This document shows, in pieces, positions 51,805 through 59,816 of a stretch of DNA of 64,000 bases; position 1 is the stretch's first letter; each line of letters begins with the position of its first letter. The DNA is taken from the NCBI RefSeq assembly GCF_032271945.1, contig NZ_CP130319.1:389001-453000 (forward strand). The letters run 5' to 3'. Origin of the DNA: Paenibacillus sp. MBLB1832 (lineage in GTDB: Bacteria > Bacillota > Bacilli > Paenibacillales > NBRC-103111). Under the pieces are notes generated by a model. That model worked only from the letters and a program-made list of their open reading frames with translations. It was not told the origin of the DNA and ran no database searches. A program made the translations under genes and the position numbers.

Positions 51805-52440
51805 TTAGTCTTTGCTTTGAATGACGAGCAATAAGCCCGTCGATACTTCGATAAGTCCATTCGCCTCCTGCAGGATATTGCTAATCCCCAAGGACTGTCC
51901 AATAGTAAGCGTCGCTTGATGAAGCGGATATTGGAAGCCGTGCAAAGTGATGCCCGTGACTTCCAAGGTAAGCGGAAGCAGCGAAATATGGGTGTACGGC
52001 CCGCGCTCCACACGGGTCGTTCGATCAATCACCATCAGATGGTTATGGCCATCTAGGATGGAGCAGGGAATGCCTTGGGCTAAGCCTTTGCGTAGCAGAT
52101 GCACGTTAGCCAGTGAATGATCGAAGCGTGTGCCGAGTGCGCCGACGAGCAGTATGTGGCTGGGTTGTTGATCCAGCGCCCAATTAAACGCCATTTCTGT
52201 ATCGGTCAAATCTTTGTAAATCGGATCACAATCGATGAAAGCGTGACTCGACGAACGAATGAGGGCTAATTCCTCTCTCGTGACAGAATCGAAATCTCCC
52301 ATCGAGATGTGCGGCTGATACCCGTGCTGGATAAGGAAGAGTGCTCCCCGATCCGAGCCGACCAGGATGTCGTCATGATGAATTTCTTCTAACACCCAGT
52401 CTCCGAGCGTGCCGCCAGTAATGATCATGATGCGTGCCAT
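51805..52440 (-). CDS. thiN: Thiamine pyrophosphokinase
   Basis: The protein has 211 residues. Motifs: ILVGSDRGALFLIQHG, SMGDFDSVTREELALI, the metal/ATP-binding KDLTDTEMAFNWAL, and LVGALGTRFDHSLANVHLL. It pyrophosphorylates thiamine to TPP, the ligand of the riboswitch that controls thiC elsewhere in the window. The gene is monocistronic. Confidence 0.94.
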   Translation of the reverse strand: MARIMIITGGTLGDWVLEEIHHDDILVGSDRGALFLIQHGYQPHISMGDFDSVTREELALIRSSSHAFIDCDPIYKDLTDTEMAFNWALDQQPSHILLVGALGTRFDHSLANVHLLRKGLAQGIPCSILDGHNHLMVIDRTTRVERGPYTHISLLPLTLEVTGITLHGFQYPLHQATLTIGQSLGISNILQEANGLIEVSTGLLLVIQSKD

Positions 52441-52595
52441 ATGGTATCCCCCAGGGCGAAATTAACATGTAGTCATGGTTTCATCCCCTTAGTATAACAC
52501 AGTCCCTGGAAACAGCTATGGGCCAACGGTAGAACGGAGGCGGAATGCTGTAAATGTGATAGTAGGATGAAACATCCAAGGTATCGTAGACACCA

Positions 52596-52644
52596 AAAAA
52601 AAGGAGCTAAGCAGGCACAAGGTACAAGCCGCTTAACTCCTTCA
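52596..52644 (-). terminator. Terminator of the small YjzC-like gene
   Basis: AAGGAGTTAAGC and GCTTAGCTCCTT pair and are followed by TTTTTT on the minus strand. Confidence 0.88.
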
Positions 52645-52652
52645 TTAATCTG

Positions 52653-52886
52653 CTATGTCCGTGCGTCTACCCGCTTACGCATCGGGTTGAGCTCAGATTG
52701 ATCGTGATCAATCTCCGCTTCATCTGCGAAGCCTTTCAGTTCATAGGTGCTGCGCCCCAGAATGAGATCAGCGGGAAACTCGTCACCTCGCTTAAGCGTG
52801 ACCTCTTGCCCTGCCTCATTCGCGTATATACCGTCAGTTTCCACGATATCGCCTGTCATGGGATCCATTGATTTGTCTTTCGACAT
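52653..52886 (-). CDS. Small YjzC-like protein
   Basis: The protein has 77 residues from the ATG at 52886, which has AAGGAGGAATGG upstream; an in-frame start further upstream does not. The segment DGIYANEAGQEVTLKRGDEF with PADLILGRSTYELKGF resembles the YjzC family of small Bacillales proteins. It is acidic overall. Function unknown. Confidence 0.7.
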   Translation of the reverse strand: MSKDKSMDPMTGDIVETDGIYANEAGQEVTLKRGDEFPADLILGRSTYELKGFADEAEIDHDQSELNPMRKRVDART

Positions 52887-53005
52887 GACCATTCCTCCTT
52901 TCCGATTGCTTATCCTTACCATTTCCAACACCCTAGGAAATTATGAGGAGAATCATGTAGAATGAGAAGGTCTACGAAGATCGCAAGCAAAGGGGAATGA
53001 ACGTC

Positions 53006-53743
53006 ATGGCTTTATGGGGGACAATTGTGAATGGGGCTGCCATTATCATCGGTGGTTTTCTTGGCATGCTGCTGCCCCGCATTTCAGAAAATATGAAAAG
53101 CACAGTAATGCAGGGCCTGGGGCTCGCGATCACTGTGCTTGGGATGACGATGGCTTTTCAAACGAAAGGCATCGTCGCGGTTATCATGAGTATTGTCGTT
53201 GGAGGCATTCTCGGTGAGTGGATGCGCATTGAAGCGAGGCTCACTCTGCTCGGTGACTGGCTCCAAGCGAAGCTTAGCAAGCCGTCCGCCGCTCACGAGC
53301 TGGGTAAATCAAGCATCTCCGAAGGCTTCGTGACGTGCACGCTCATTTATTGTATTGGAGCGATGGCGATCCTAGGCCCGTTAGACGGCGGGCTGCGGCA
53401 TAATCATGATATTTTGTACACGAAATCGTTATTGGACGGGTTCTTGTCGATTATTTTCGCCTCTACGCTCGGCATTGGTGTCGTCTTCTCGGCGGTGTCC
53501 GTATTCATCTTACAAGGAACCATCGCGCTGCTGGCTACTGTGATCGCGATGGCTTTCAGCCAAGCGTCTCTCGATGCGATGATTGTCCAAATCACAGCAG
53601 TAGGCGGAGTGCTGGTCATCGGCGTAGGGTTGAATATATTGCAAATTAAAAAGATCAATGTGGCGAACATGCTGCCCGCACTTGTCATTGCCGCCGCCGC
53701 GGTACCGATCCAACAGCTATTGACTGACTGGTTCAGCCGATAA
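53006..53743 (+). CDS. DUF554 membrane protein (YdfK/YqgA type)
   Basis: The protein has 245 residues with about seven predicted helices. It opens MALWGTIVNGAAIIIGGFLG, then GLGLAITVLGMTMAF, SIVVGGILGEWMRIE, and TCTLIYCIGAMAILGPLDGG. This is the DUF554 family, of unknown transport or sensing function. The ATG at 53006 lies 10 nt after AGGGG; the earlier ATG at 52997 abuts that site. Confidence 0.86.
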   Translation: MALWGTIVNGAAIIIGGFLGMLLPRISENMKSTVMQGLGLAITVLGMTMAFQTKGIVAVIMSIVVGGILGEWMRIEARLTLLGDWLQAKLSKPSAAHELGKSSISEGFVTCTLIYCIGAMAILGPLDGGLRHNHDILYTKSLLDGFLSIIFASTLGIGVVFSAVSVFILQGTIALLATVIAMAFSQASLDAMIVQITAVGGVLVIGVGLNILQIKKINVANMLPALVIAAAAVPIQQLLTDWFSR

Positions 53744-53756
53744 AAGCCGGTACTTG

Positions 53757-54458
53757 TTAACCGAGCATGCCGTTAAATTTATAACCGACGCCTCGAACCG
53801 TAATAATGTAGCGCGGCTCTGCTGGATTGACTTCGATTTTCTTCCGCAGATTGCTGATATGTACAATGAGTGTTCGAGGGTCGCCCATGCTGTCCAGGCT
53901 CCAGATCAGCTCGAACAATTCTTCAATTTTATATACGCGATTTGGCGTCTTAGCCATAAGTGAGAGCAGCTCAAATTCTTTGGCAGAGAGCGAAATCGTT
54001 TGACCTCCTGCACGTACGACGTGGCTGGCGAGATTGATTTCCAATCCAGGGAACCTGACCAATTGCTGATCATCGATGTAATGGTCGCGAATGGCGTTAC
54101 GGCGAAGCAAAGCTTTCACACGGGCTACAAGCTGGCTCGGGCTGAACGGCTTCGTCATATAGTCATCGCCGCCCATGCTAAGGCCGAGGATGATGTCGAT
54201 GTCTTCACTTTTGCATGAAATGAAAAGAATAGGTGTGTTGCTCGTTTTGCGCAGCTGCCGACATACTTCTATGCCATCAAGCCCTGGCAGCAAAATGTCC
54301 AGAATAATGAGATCTGGGCGATGTTCTCGAACGACAGGGAAGACGTCGTGTCCATTATTAACGCTTAGGACATGGTAACCTTCCCGAATTAAATAAAGCT
54401 GAATTAATTGGACGATCTCTTGCTCATCGTCTACGATCAAGATAGTTTCTCCTGCCAT
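53757..54458 (-). CDS. OmpR-family response regulator (orphan)
   Basis: The protein has 233 residues. The receiver has the acidic pair Asp10-Asp11 (ILIVDDEQEIV), the phospho-acceptor Asp54 (LIILDILLPGLDG) and Lys104 (DYMTKPFSP). A winged-helix output domain follows (ISLSAKEFELLSLMAK, GDPRTLIVHISNLRKKI). No histidine kinase gene is adjacent; the next gene is convergent. Upstream lies a perfect palindrome that could be its own binding site. Confidence 0.93.
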   Translation of the reverse strand: MAGETILIVDDEQEIVQLIQLYLIREGYHVLSVNNGHDVFPVVREHRPDLIILDILLPGLDGIEVCRQLRKTSNTPILFISCKSEDIDIILGLSMGGDDYMTKPFSPSQLVARVKALLRRNAIRDHYIDDQQLVRFPGLEINLASHVVRAGGQTISLSAKEFELLSLMAKTPNRVYKIEELFELIWSLDSMGDPRTLIVHISNLRKKIEVNPAEPRYIITVRGVGYKFNGMLG

Positions 54459-54516
54459 GCTAGAAATCCCCCCAAAGTGCTAGAAACGCTTCCGTCAGAA
54501 AGCGGTGGCCCCGCTG

Positions 54517-54538
54517 TCTATAATACATGTATTATAGA
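54517..54538. promoter_or_regulatory. Perfect 22-bp palindrome with overlapping -10 boxes
   Basis: TCTATAATACA and TGTATTATAGA are exact complements. Each strand contains a TATAAT (plus 54519-54524, minus 54536-54531), so two promoters facing one another or an operator over a -10 are possible. Confidence 0.6.
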
Positions 54539-54697
54539 ACGTTTCTCCTACTAATTTCCATGTAATTATTAACATATTGTGTAAGAGTGAGCATACACGA
54601 GCTAAAATAGCCGCCAAAGCTGAGGGAATCCCTTGTGTGCAGTGGCTTTTCGAGTTATCTCGAGTATTTACTCGTGGCGCTGCTCACGAAATCATGG

Positions 54698-54731
54698 AAG
54701 AGCCCGCCCCCTTCGTGGGGACGGGCTCTTG
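54698..54731 (-). terminator. Terminator of the gerP cluster
   Basis: AAGAGCCCG, CCCC, ACGAA, GGGG, CGGGCTCTT followed by CC on the minus strand. It comes 3 nt after the gerPE stop. Confidence 0.8.
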
Positions 54732-54733
54732 GT

Positions 54734-55291
54734 CTACCTCGCTGGCGACGTCGGGCCGATGGGTACGAACGGCTCCGCTTGTTGCTGCTGGGTGACGAAC
54801 ACCAGCTTCGGGGGCTTCGGCCCTGAAGCGGCTTTCTCTTGTGAAGCCTTAACGGCTGCAGGAATTTCTCCGATCGTATCGGGGGAACCCGTATCGACGA
54901 ACGTCGTTTGCTCCTTCGGGCCTGGTTTGTCGGTCACGAATTGCCGGATGTTTTTGACACGCGTTTCTGCGCTAGTAATACGATTAGAACCTATTTGAAA
55001 AAGTGAAGACGAAGAGACGCCGAGAATGCGCACGTTGCATACCTTGATATAGCTGCCTAAGTTATCCACACACATCCTGAACGGTTGGGGCGGCTGAGGG
55101 ATTGGAAACGGGCGTTGATAGAAGGCGTATGCCGCGAAGCTTCCCTCATTGCTATAGTAGATCGGAACTTCGCGCTGTACAGCGAAAACGGTGTTTTGCA
55201 GCGCCGTATTCATATTATCTCCGACCTGCAGGGTGCTGGAGGAGCTCAAAGCATTCATATAGACGTTTCCGACGATCGATAAGCGTGCCAT
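54734..55291 (-). CDS. gerPE: Spore germination protein GerPE with a long C-terminal extension
   Basis: The protein has 185 residues. The start at 55291 gives MARLSIVGNVYMNALSSSST, the GerPE opening. The core ends at ETRVKNIRQF near residue 116, where the usual protein stops. Here another 70 residues follow, rich in Pro/Lys/Gln (KPGPKEQTTFVD, GPKPPKLVFVTQQQQAEPF). GerP proteins help germinants pass the spore coat. It is the last gene of the cluster. The usual next gene gerPF is missing. Confidence 0.9.
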   Translation of the reverse strand: MARLSIVGNVYMNALSSSSTLQVGDNMNTALQNTVFAVQREVPIYYSNEGSFAAYAFYQRPFPIPQPPQPFRMCVDNLGSYIKVCNVRILGVSSSSLFQIGSNRITSAETRVKNIRQFVTDKPGPKEQTTFVDTGSPDTIGEIPAAVKASQEKAASGPKPPKLVFVTQQQQAEPFVPIGPTSPAR

Positions 55292-55295
55292 ACGC

Positions 55296-55478
55296 CTATC
55301 CCTCAGCAGGCAGTGGAACGAATGGGGCAATGATGACGGATTCCGGCGGCGTATCGAACATAGACGAAAGAGAAATGACCTCGGTATCGCCGATCAGGAA
55401 GACAGAAGCACTCGCAACCCCGACAATTCGGACGTCGCCGACGCAAAGTTGTTTATTTTCCACGTGTAAATTCAACAT
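55296..55478 (-). CDS. gerPD: Spore germination protein GerPD
   Basis: The protein has 60 residues. It starts at MLNLHVENKQLCVGDVRIVG, then VASASVFLIGDTEVISL and SSMFDTPPESVIIAPFVPLP. This is the small GerPD type with the repeat-like (A/S)SS-x-(V/F)-x-IGD turn found across GerP proteins. It ends 4 nt before gerPE and starts 19 nt after gerPC. Confidence 0.9.
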   Translation of the reverse strand: MLNLHVENKQLCVGDVRIVGVASASVFLIGDTEVISLSSMFDTPPESVIIAPFVPLPAEG

Positions 55479-55497
55479 AATTTGATCCCTCTTCTCC

Positions 55498-56184
55498 TTA
55501 CGATTTAGGCAAGCTGGATATGTACGTCTCAATCGCGGTCACAATGTCGTTCTTCGTTTTCTCCACAATGCTGGAGGTCACGGCTTCCATGGGCTCTTTA
55601 AACCCGATGCCGCGGTACTGGTTCACATAGTGCTGAATCCGTGTGTCAAGCTGTTTGCGAATATCCTCGATAATCAAATCTTTATATTCCTCATCCAGCG
55701 GATGCTGATATTTATGTTCAAGGTTGTTCATATCTGCCTGCACGCCGAACTTTAAGTACTGCTCAATCCCTTTGGCCACCTCCGCTTGGACGTTCTGACT
55801 TTGCCCTGCTTGGCTGCGAGTGCCTCCGTTAGCCCCTTGATATTGTCCGCCTTGATAAAAAGGGTTCTGATCGCCGCCCATCACAGGACTGTTGCCGTTA
55901 TCGTCTTTATTCAAGGAGGTGCCATTCACGGCGAAATCCTCGATATGGTCCATGGCGCTCGGACTGATGCCTATCGTTAACGTTCCGTCGAGCTTCTCGA
56001 CTTTGAGCTGATCGAAATTGTATTCAATTTTATCAATATGGAACCGTTTCTCCTCTTTGATCACTTTCAGATCGGTTTGCAGCTTGCTGACAGTTTGCTC
56101 CAACGCATCGATTCGTTGCTTCTGCATGTCGATATAAGCGGTGAGCTGCTGGGCCCATTGCTGCCAAGAGATCGCGTTGTTCAT
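55498..56184 (-). CDS. gerPC: Spore germination protein GerPC
   Basis: The protein has 228 residues. It opens MNNAISWQQWAQQLTAYIDM and runs into a coiled coil (KQRIDALEQTVSKLQTDLKV). The middle has HIDKIEYNFDQLKVEKLDGT and then a low-complexity Gly/Gln/Asn linker (NPFYQGGQYQGANGGTRSQA). The end is helical (DIRKQLDTRIQHYVNQYRGI). The ATG at 56184 has GGGAGGTG nine nt upstream. Confidence 0.88.
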   Translation of the reverse strand: MNNAISWQQWAQQLTAYIDMQKQRIDALEQTVSKLQTDLKVIKEEKRFHIDKIEYNFDQLKVEKLDGTLTIGISPSAMDHIEDFAVNGTSLNKDDNGNSPVMGGDQNPFYQGGQYQGANGGTRSQAGQSQNVQAEVAKGIEQYLKFGVQADMNNLEHKYQHPLDEEYKDLIIEDIRKQLDTRIQHYVNQYRGIGFKEPMEAVTSSIVEKTKNDIVTAIETYISSLPKS

Positions 56185-56223
56185 TGTAAAAGGCACCTCC
56201 CTTCATGTTCCTACGGTACATAT

Positions 56224-56442
56224 TTAATCTACGCGGTTCGGTGCTGGCAGAGGAACAAGGGCAACTGGATTGACTTCACTTGTTCCGAGTTCGGGCGCGG
56301 GCTCCATGTACCCGCCTGTATTGTACAGATTCGACAGCGACCGAATGGAGCCAGCCGTCCCGATCTGGAGAACAGAAGAGTTCGCGACAGAGCCTACTTT
56401 TAGCTGTTGAATCATAATCGTTTGATGGATGGTCCAGTTCAT
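56224..56442 (-). CDS. gerPB: Spore germination protein GerPB
   Basis: The protein has 72 residues. It reads MNWTIHQTIMIQQLKVGSVA, NSSVLQIGTAGSIRSLSNLY and ends in a Pro-rich ALVPLPAPNRVD tail. The N-S-S-V-L-Q-I-G turn is the GerP signature. GTGAGGTG lies about 13 nt before the ATG. Confidence 0.9.
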   Translation of the reverse strand: MNWTIHQTIMIQQLKVGSVANSSVLQIGTAGSIRSLSNLYNTGGYMEPAPELGTSEVNPVALVPLPAPNRVD

Positions 56443-56476
56443 AGTTCTTGGAACACCTCACTTTACCTGACATAGG

Positions 56477-56701
56477 TCAAAGGATGTTGCCGCTCGCGTT
56501 CGCATCGATCAAGTCAGAATCGTTCGTAATTGTCGTGCTGTAGGCATTGTAGACGCGCGGGAAATCCCCTGTATTGAATGAGCCTGCTCCGGCAAATGTT
56601 TTGGAAGTGCTCGTAGGCGCAATGATGAAGGAATCGCCAAAATGTACGATAGAACTGGAGCCTACACTTATAATTTTGACGTTCCCGACGATAGCTGGCA
56701 T
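56477..56701 (-). CDS. gerPA: Spore germination protein GerPA
   Basis: The protein has 74 residues. MPAIVGNVKIISVGSSSIVH, FGDSFIIAPTSTSKTFAGAG and SFNTGDFPRVYNAYSTT are the GerPA pattern. The ATG at 56701 has GGGGGATT upstream. It is the first gene of the cluster and is preceded by a mother-cell type promoter. Confidence 0.92.
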   Translation of the reverse strand: MPAIVGNVKIISVGSSSIVHFGDSFIIAPTSTSKTFAGAGSFNTGDFPRVYNAYSTTITNDSDLIDANASGNIL

Positions 56702-56734
56702 GCATCCAATCCCCCTCGCGTTTCTCACCCCTAT

Positions 56735-56760
56735 AGTATATGAGGCATTTGCCTAGAGGT
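56735..56760 (-). promoter_or_regulatory. SigK-type promoter of the gerP cluster
   Basis: On the minus strand AC (56760-56759), 16 nt, CATATACT then ATA. It fits the late mother-cell sigma-K pattern (AC and CATA-NNN-TA), which drives gerP in Bacillus. Confidence 0.65.
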
Positions 56761-56780
56761 GCGCTGTTTTTGGGAGTGGT

Positions 56781-56808
56781 GTCACATTGGAGCGTAGGCA
56801 CATATACT
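56781..56808 (+). promoter_or_regulatory. Mother-cell type promoter of the Hsp20-like gene
   Basis: GTCACATT (56781-56788), 12 nt, CATATACT (56801-56808). The elements fit sigma-E or sigma-K. It is divergent from the gerP promoter. Confidence 0.55.
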
Positions 56809-56831
56809 GTTAGCAAAATGAGGTGATGGGC

Positions 56832-57290
56832 TTGAGCGGATTTAATCGCCATCCGTGGCTAAAATGGGAACAAGTTGAGAAGTTTCTTGGACAGAAGCTG
56901 CCGTTCGCCGAAAAAGGGCAGACCTTCTTAGATAATATGACGTGGGCTGAAGGATATGTACAGGACATGCTGAAAAAAGCGATGCCAGGTCTGGATGCTA
57001 GTATTTCTTCCTCTGGATCCATCGGAACTGAAATCTTTGAAACGCATGAGCATGTTATCGTGAAGGTCAAAATTGCCAAAGAGGAAGACCCGCGAGCGCT
57101 GCAGGTATTTGTGAAATCAACGCAGTTAAAGCTCACGGGCTTCGAGAACGGCAAAAACCGCGTGATTAAGCTGCCCACGCTTGTGCAGCCGAGAACAGCG
57201 CGTGTCAGCTACAAGCAGCGGCTGCTGGAGATCAAGGTGCGCAAGCGCGGTTTGAACGAGAGCTATCACGAGGCTTATATTCGGTATTAG
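56832..57290 (+). CDS. Hsp20/alpha-crystallin-like protein beside gerP, TTG start
   Basis: The protein has 152 residues. An N-terminal helical part (FNRHPWLKWEQVEKFLGQKL) precedes an alpha-crystallin-like beta domain: TEIFETHEHVIVKVKIAKEE, QVFVKSTQLKLTGFENGKNR, and KQRLLEIKVRKR. The TTG at 56832 is the likely start, because AGGTGAT overlaps the earlier GTG and ATG. It is transcribed divergently from gerPA from a sporulation-type promoter, so a role as a spore coat protein is likely but inferred. Confidence 0.78.
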   Translation: MSGFNRHPWLKWEQVEKFLGQKLPFAEKGQTFLDNMTWAEGYVQDMLKKAMPGLDASISSSGSIGTEIFETHEHVIVKVKIAKEEDPRALQVFVKSTQLKLTGFENGKNRVIKLPTLVQPRTARVSYKQRLLEIKVRKRGLNESYHEAYIRY

Positions 57291-57340
57291 TGACGAGGTA
57301 TTTCAGAACCAGGAACAGGGCCAGAGGAGCCGAACGCACA

Positions 57341-57380
57341 TTAAGGCCCCTCTCGGGCCTTAACGGCGCGGACGAGCACC
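57341..57380 (+). repeat. Copy of the TTAAGGCCCC / TAACGGCG dispersed element
   Basis: TTAAGGCCCC, TCTCGGGCCTTAACGGCGCG, GACGAGCAC. It matches 51281-51320 on the opposite strand and part of 24725-24739. Confidence 0.6.
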
Positions 57381-57396
57381 TTGGGCAGCTCAATCT

Positions 57397-58137
57397 CTAT
57401 ACGGGCTCTTGCTCATCGGCTTCGGTTTCGTTGCCGCCATCAAGCGAGTCTGTTCGGATCACGTAGCCGATGCCGCGGATCGTATGGATGAGTTTAGTCG
57501 GGAAGGGCTTGTCCACCTTCTGACGCAGATAACGGATATACACGTCCACAACATTCGTATCCCCTATAAAATCATACCCCCATACTTCCGTAATGATCTG
57601 TTCTCGCGACATGACTTCATTCTGATGCTGAATGAGAAAGCGGAGCAGATCGAACTCCGTAGGTGTCAATTCAATCGCTGTTCCTCCCCGCGAAACGGCG
57701 CGGCTCTTCAAATCCATGCTCAGCTCATCAATTTTCAGCAGATGATCCTGATCTGGCGGCTGCTCTTGCAGGCTCTTCTGCCGCAGCAAACTGCGGATGC
57801 GAGCCAGCAGCTCCACCGTGGCAAAAGGCTTAGTCACATAATCATTGGCGCCCAGATCAAGCCCGCTGACACGGTCTGGGATGGCATCCCGAGCTGTCAG
57901 CAGAATGACAGGCAGAACGGGACTCACCTGCCGAATACGCCGCAGTACTTCCAACCCGTTCAGCTCGGGGAGCATCACGTCAAGCAGAATAAGATCACAT
58001 TCAGGTTCGCTCAGAGCCGCTTCGAGCCCCGTGCGCCCGTCGCCTCGTATTTGCACCTCGTAGCCTTCGTGCTCCAGCTCTAACTGCAAGAAGCGCGCGA
58101 TGCGATCCTCATCTTCAATCAGCAAAATACGGCTCAT
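57397..58137 (-). CDS. OmpR-family response regulator (orphan)
   Basis: The protein has 246 residues. The receiver has Glu8-Asp9 (ILLIEDEDRIARFL), the acceptor Asp53 (LILLDVMLPELNGLEVL) and Lys in NDYVTKPFATVELLAR. The output domain reads IELTPTEFDLLRFLIQHQNE and VVDVYIRYLRQKVDK. Close in style to ArlR/CssR-type regulators. The C-terminus is extended by an acidic tail (GGNETEADEQEPV). No kinase gene is adjacent. Confidence 0.93.
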   Translation of the reverse strand: MSRILLIEDEDRIARFLQLELEHEGYEVQIRGDGRTGLEAALSEPECDLILLDVMLPELNGLEVLRRIRQVSPVLPVILLTARDAIPDRVSGLDLGANDYVTKPFATVELLARIRSLLRQKSLQEQPPDQDHLLKIDELSMDLKSRAVSRGGTAIELTPTEFDLLRFLIQHQNEVMSREQIITEVWGYDFIGDTNVVDVYIRYLRQKVDKPFPTKLIHTIRGIGYVIRTDSLDGGNETEADEQEPV

Positions 58138-58149
58138 CGTCGTTCATTT

Positions 58150-59061
58150 TCACTCCCCGTGGTCAGGTAACCAGAAAATTTCTTCGCATTTGATAAAAGA
58201 CGTTAGAAACTCAGCATCAATGGCCATCTGGGACCGGTAGGCGAGCAGCGCCTGCCACTTCGCATAGGTTTGGCCTTGTGTAAGTTGGCAACGAAATGGG
58301 GGAGGCCAAGGCACATCCATGGGATACACATGCCCATCATGTGTGTGTGACTCGAATGGCCTCTTAGGTGTAATCCCGCGAGGCCATGGCCACTGGGAAT
58401 CAATACCTCCGTGGATGAGGTACGTGTAGATACACCCCTTATAGCCTAGGTCAGCTGCGGCTTCCATGATAAAAGCATGCGCAGCTTGATGATCACGATG
58501 CGTATCTGCGGCATCCGTTACGTAAATTTCTTTGGGCTGCAGCGCCTGGATCAACACCTTCGTATCGCTTAAGGCGCATGCCTTGCGATAAGGTGCATGA
58601 CAGCCGTAGAGCTGTGAATGAAAATCAGGCATCAATTTTCCATACGTGGCTTGTCGTTTCGTAAGCGGCTGCTCATAGGGAGGCATGCCCTTGGTCGTGA
58701 GATACACCTGGTCAAGCCCCGCATCCGGGTATCCGAGGAACGTGAGATCGATAGGGCGGAGCCCGATGCGTGCCGCTGCTGTAATGGCTTCATATTGCCG
58801 TATGCGAGCCAGCTCCAAAAAGTCCGAGGGCAGCAGTTGGTGCCGCTGTTTGTTGAATAAACGGGCTGCGGCACTCGGATAGCCGTCGCCATTCGTGAAA
58901 AATACGACATGCACCCGTTTCCCGCAGCCGGTGGCTTTTAGGATCGAGCCTGCCGTCCCAAGAATTTCGTCGTCTGGATGTGGGGCAAATACGAGGATAT
59001 CAACAGGACGAGACTGCAATTGTGAGATGAAAGCCTCATTCCATTTGTCCATTTTCAACAT
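58150..59061 (-). CDS. PIG-L (LmbE-like) deacetylase
   Basis: The protein has 303 residues. The zinc motif is FAPHPDDEILGTAGSILKAT, followed by VHVVFFTNGDGYPSAAARLF and YVTDAADTHRDHQAAHAFIM with the third zinc His. The family removes N-acetyl groups from amino sugars (for example in mycothiol or bacillithiol synthesis). Here a longer C-terminal region follows, and the substrate is unknown. The ATG at 59061 has GGGGGGAATTG upstream. Its stop is 12 nt from the response-regulator gene, so the two are probably cotranscribed. Confidence 0.88.
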   Translation of the reverse strand: MLKMDKWNEAFISQLQSRPVDILVFAPHPDDEILGTAGSILKATGCGKRVHVVFFTNGDGYPSAAARLFNKQRHQLLPSDFLELARIRQYEAITAAARIGLRPIDLTFLGYPDAGLDQVYLTTKGMPPYEQPLTKRQATYGKLMPDFHSQLYGCHAPYRKACALSDTKVLIQALQPKEIYVTDAADTHRDHQAAHAFIMEAAADLGYKGCIYTYLIHGGIDSQWPWPRGITPKRPFESHTHDGHVYPMDVPWPPPFRCQLTQGQTYAKWQALLAYRSQMAIDAEFLTSFIKCEEIFWLPDHGE

Positions 59062-59406
59062 CAATTCCCCCCAACAACTGGTTACATGCATTCATATCAA
59101 TGTATGTGACGAGTGAGGAAATCGTGTGCATGGAGCGGAGCAGGTCTGCTACTTCCAAGCGAAAAATAAGGGCTTGGTAGGCTCGGGAAGATGCCATCCA
59201 CCAAAAGGATCCAAAATGTCGATAAAGTCTGCGATGCGAATAAATATGGCCTTACTATTTTCAAATTAACGCAGAAATATCCTTCCTTTCCTGAAATCGC
59301 CTAGGCAAATGTTCGGAGTTATGGCCGATAAACTGTCATTAGCCTAGTCCACCTTACCCAGCTTCGACATAACATACAAGTATAGACGAATGAAGGAGCA
59401 GGACAA
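59062..59406. other. Gene-free stretch
   Basis: 345 nt between the deacetylase and a small basic-protein gene. No open frame with a ribosome site, no strong hairpin and no convincing promoter was seen. Confidence 0.5.
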
Positions 59407-59730
59407 ATGAGCATAACTCCCAAAAAGAAGGTGCGCATGAGAGTCAAAAAAAAGGTAGAGATCACACTCCGTGATCGCAATGCGACAACAAAGGTCTATG
59501 TAGAAATTCAAGGAAGTTCGAAGCCTCGTGAAGTGATGTTGGAAGCGTTAAATCGATTGGTCAATGGGATGATCTATGCGGATGAGGCGTGTACGGAGTT
59601 AATCGAGAACGATTTCATCGAGCTTCGTGCCAAAACAAGCAATCACCGCAGTGATAGGGAGGACTTCACCTTCTTGATCGATCGGGATTTCGTAGAAAAC
59701 TATGTCGTTTCAGCGAAAATTATCAGATAA
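59407..59730 (+). CDS. Small basic hypothetical protein
   Basis: The protein has 107 residues. The first 20 residues are strongly basic (MSITPKKKVRMRVKKKVEIT). The rest is mixed alpha/beta (TTKVYVEIQGSSKPREVMLE, FTFLIDRDFVENYVVSAKII). AAGGAGCAGG lies upstream of the ATG and a terminator follows. The basic tail suggests nucleic-acid or membrane contact. Family unknown. Confidence 0.65.
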   Translation: MSITPKKKVRMRVKKKVEITLRDRNATTKVYVEIQGSSKPREVMLEALNRLVNGMIYADEACTELIENDFIELRAKTSNHRSDREDFTFLIDRDFVENYVVSAKIIR

Positions 59731-59750
59731 TGAACGCTAGCGTGAAAACT

Positions 59751-59812
59751 AAAAAAACCTGCTCGTTACGTTAGAAGGCTTGACCTTGCTGACGGAACGA
59801 ACAGGTTTTTTC
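59751..59812. terminator. Bidirectional terminator
   Basis: AAAAAACCTG, CTCGTT and AACGAA, CAGGTTTTTT form the outer stem. It separates convergent genes. Confidence 0.85.
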
Positions 59813-59816
59813 AATA

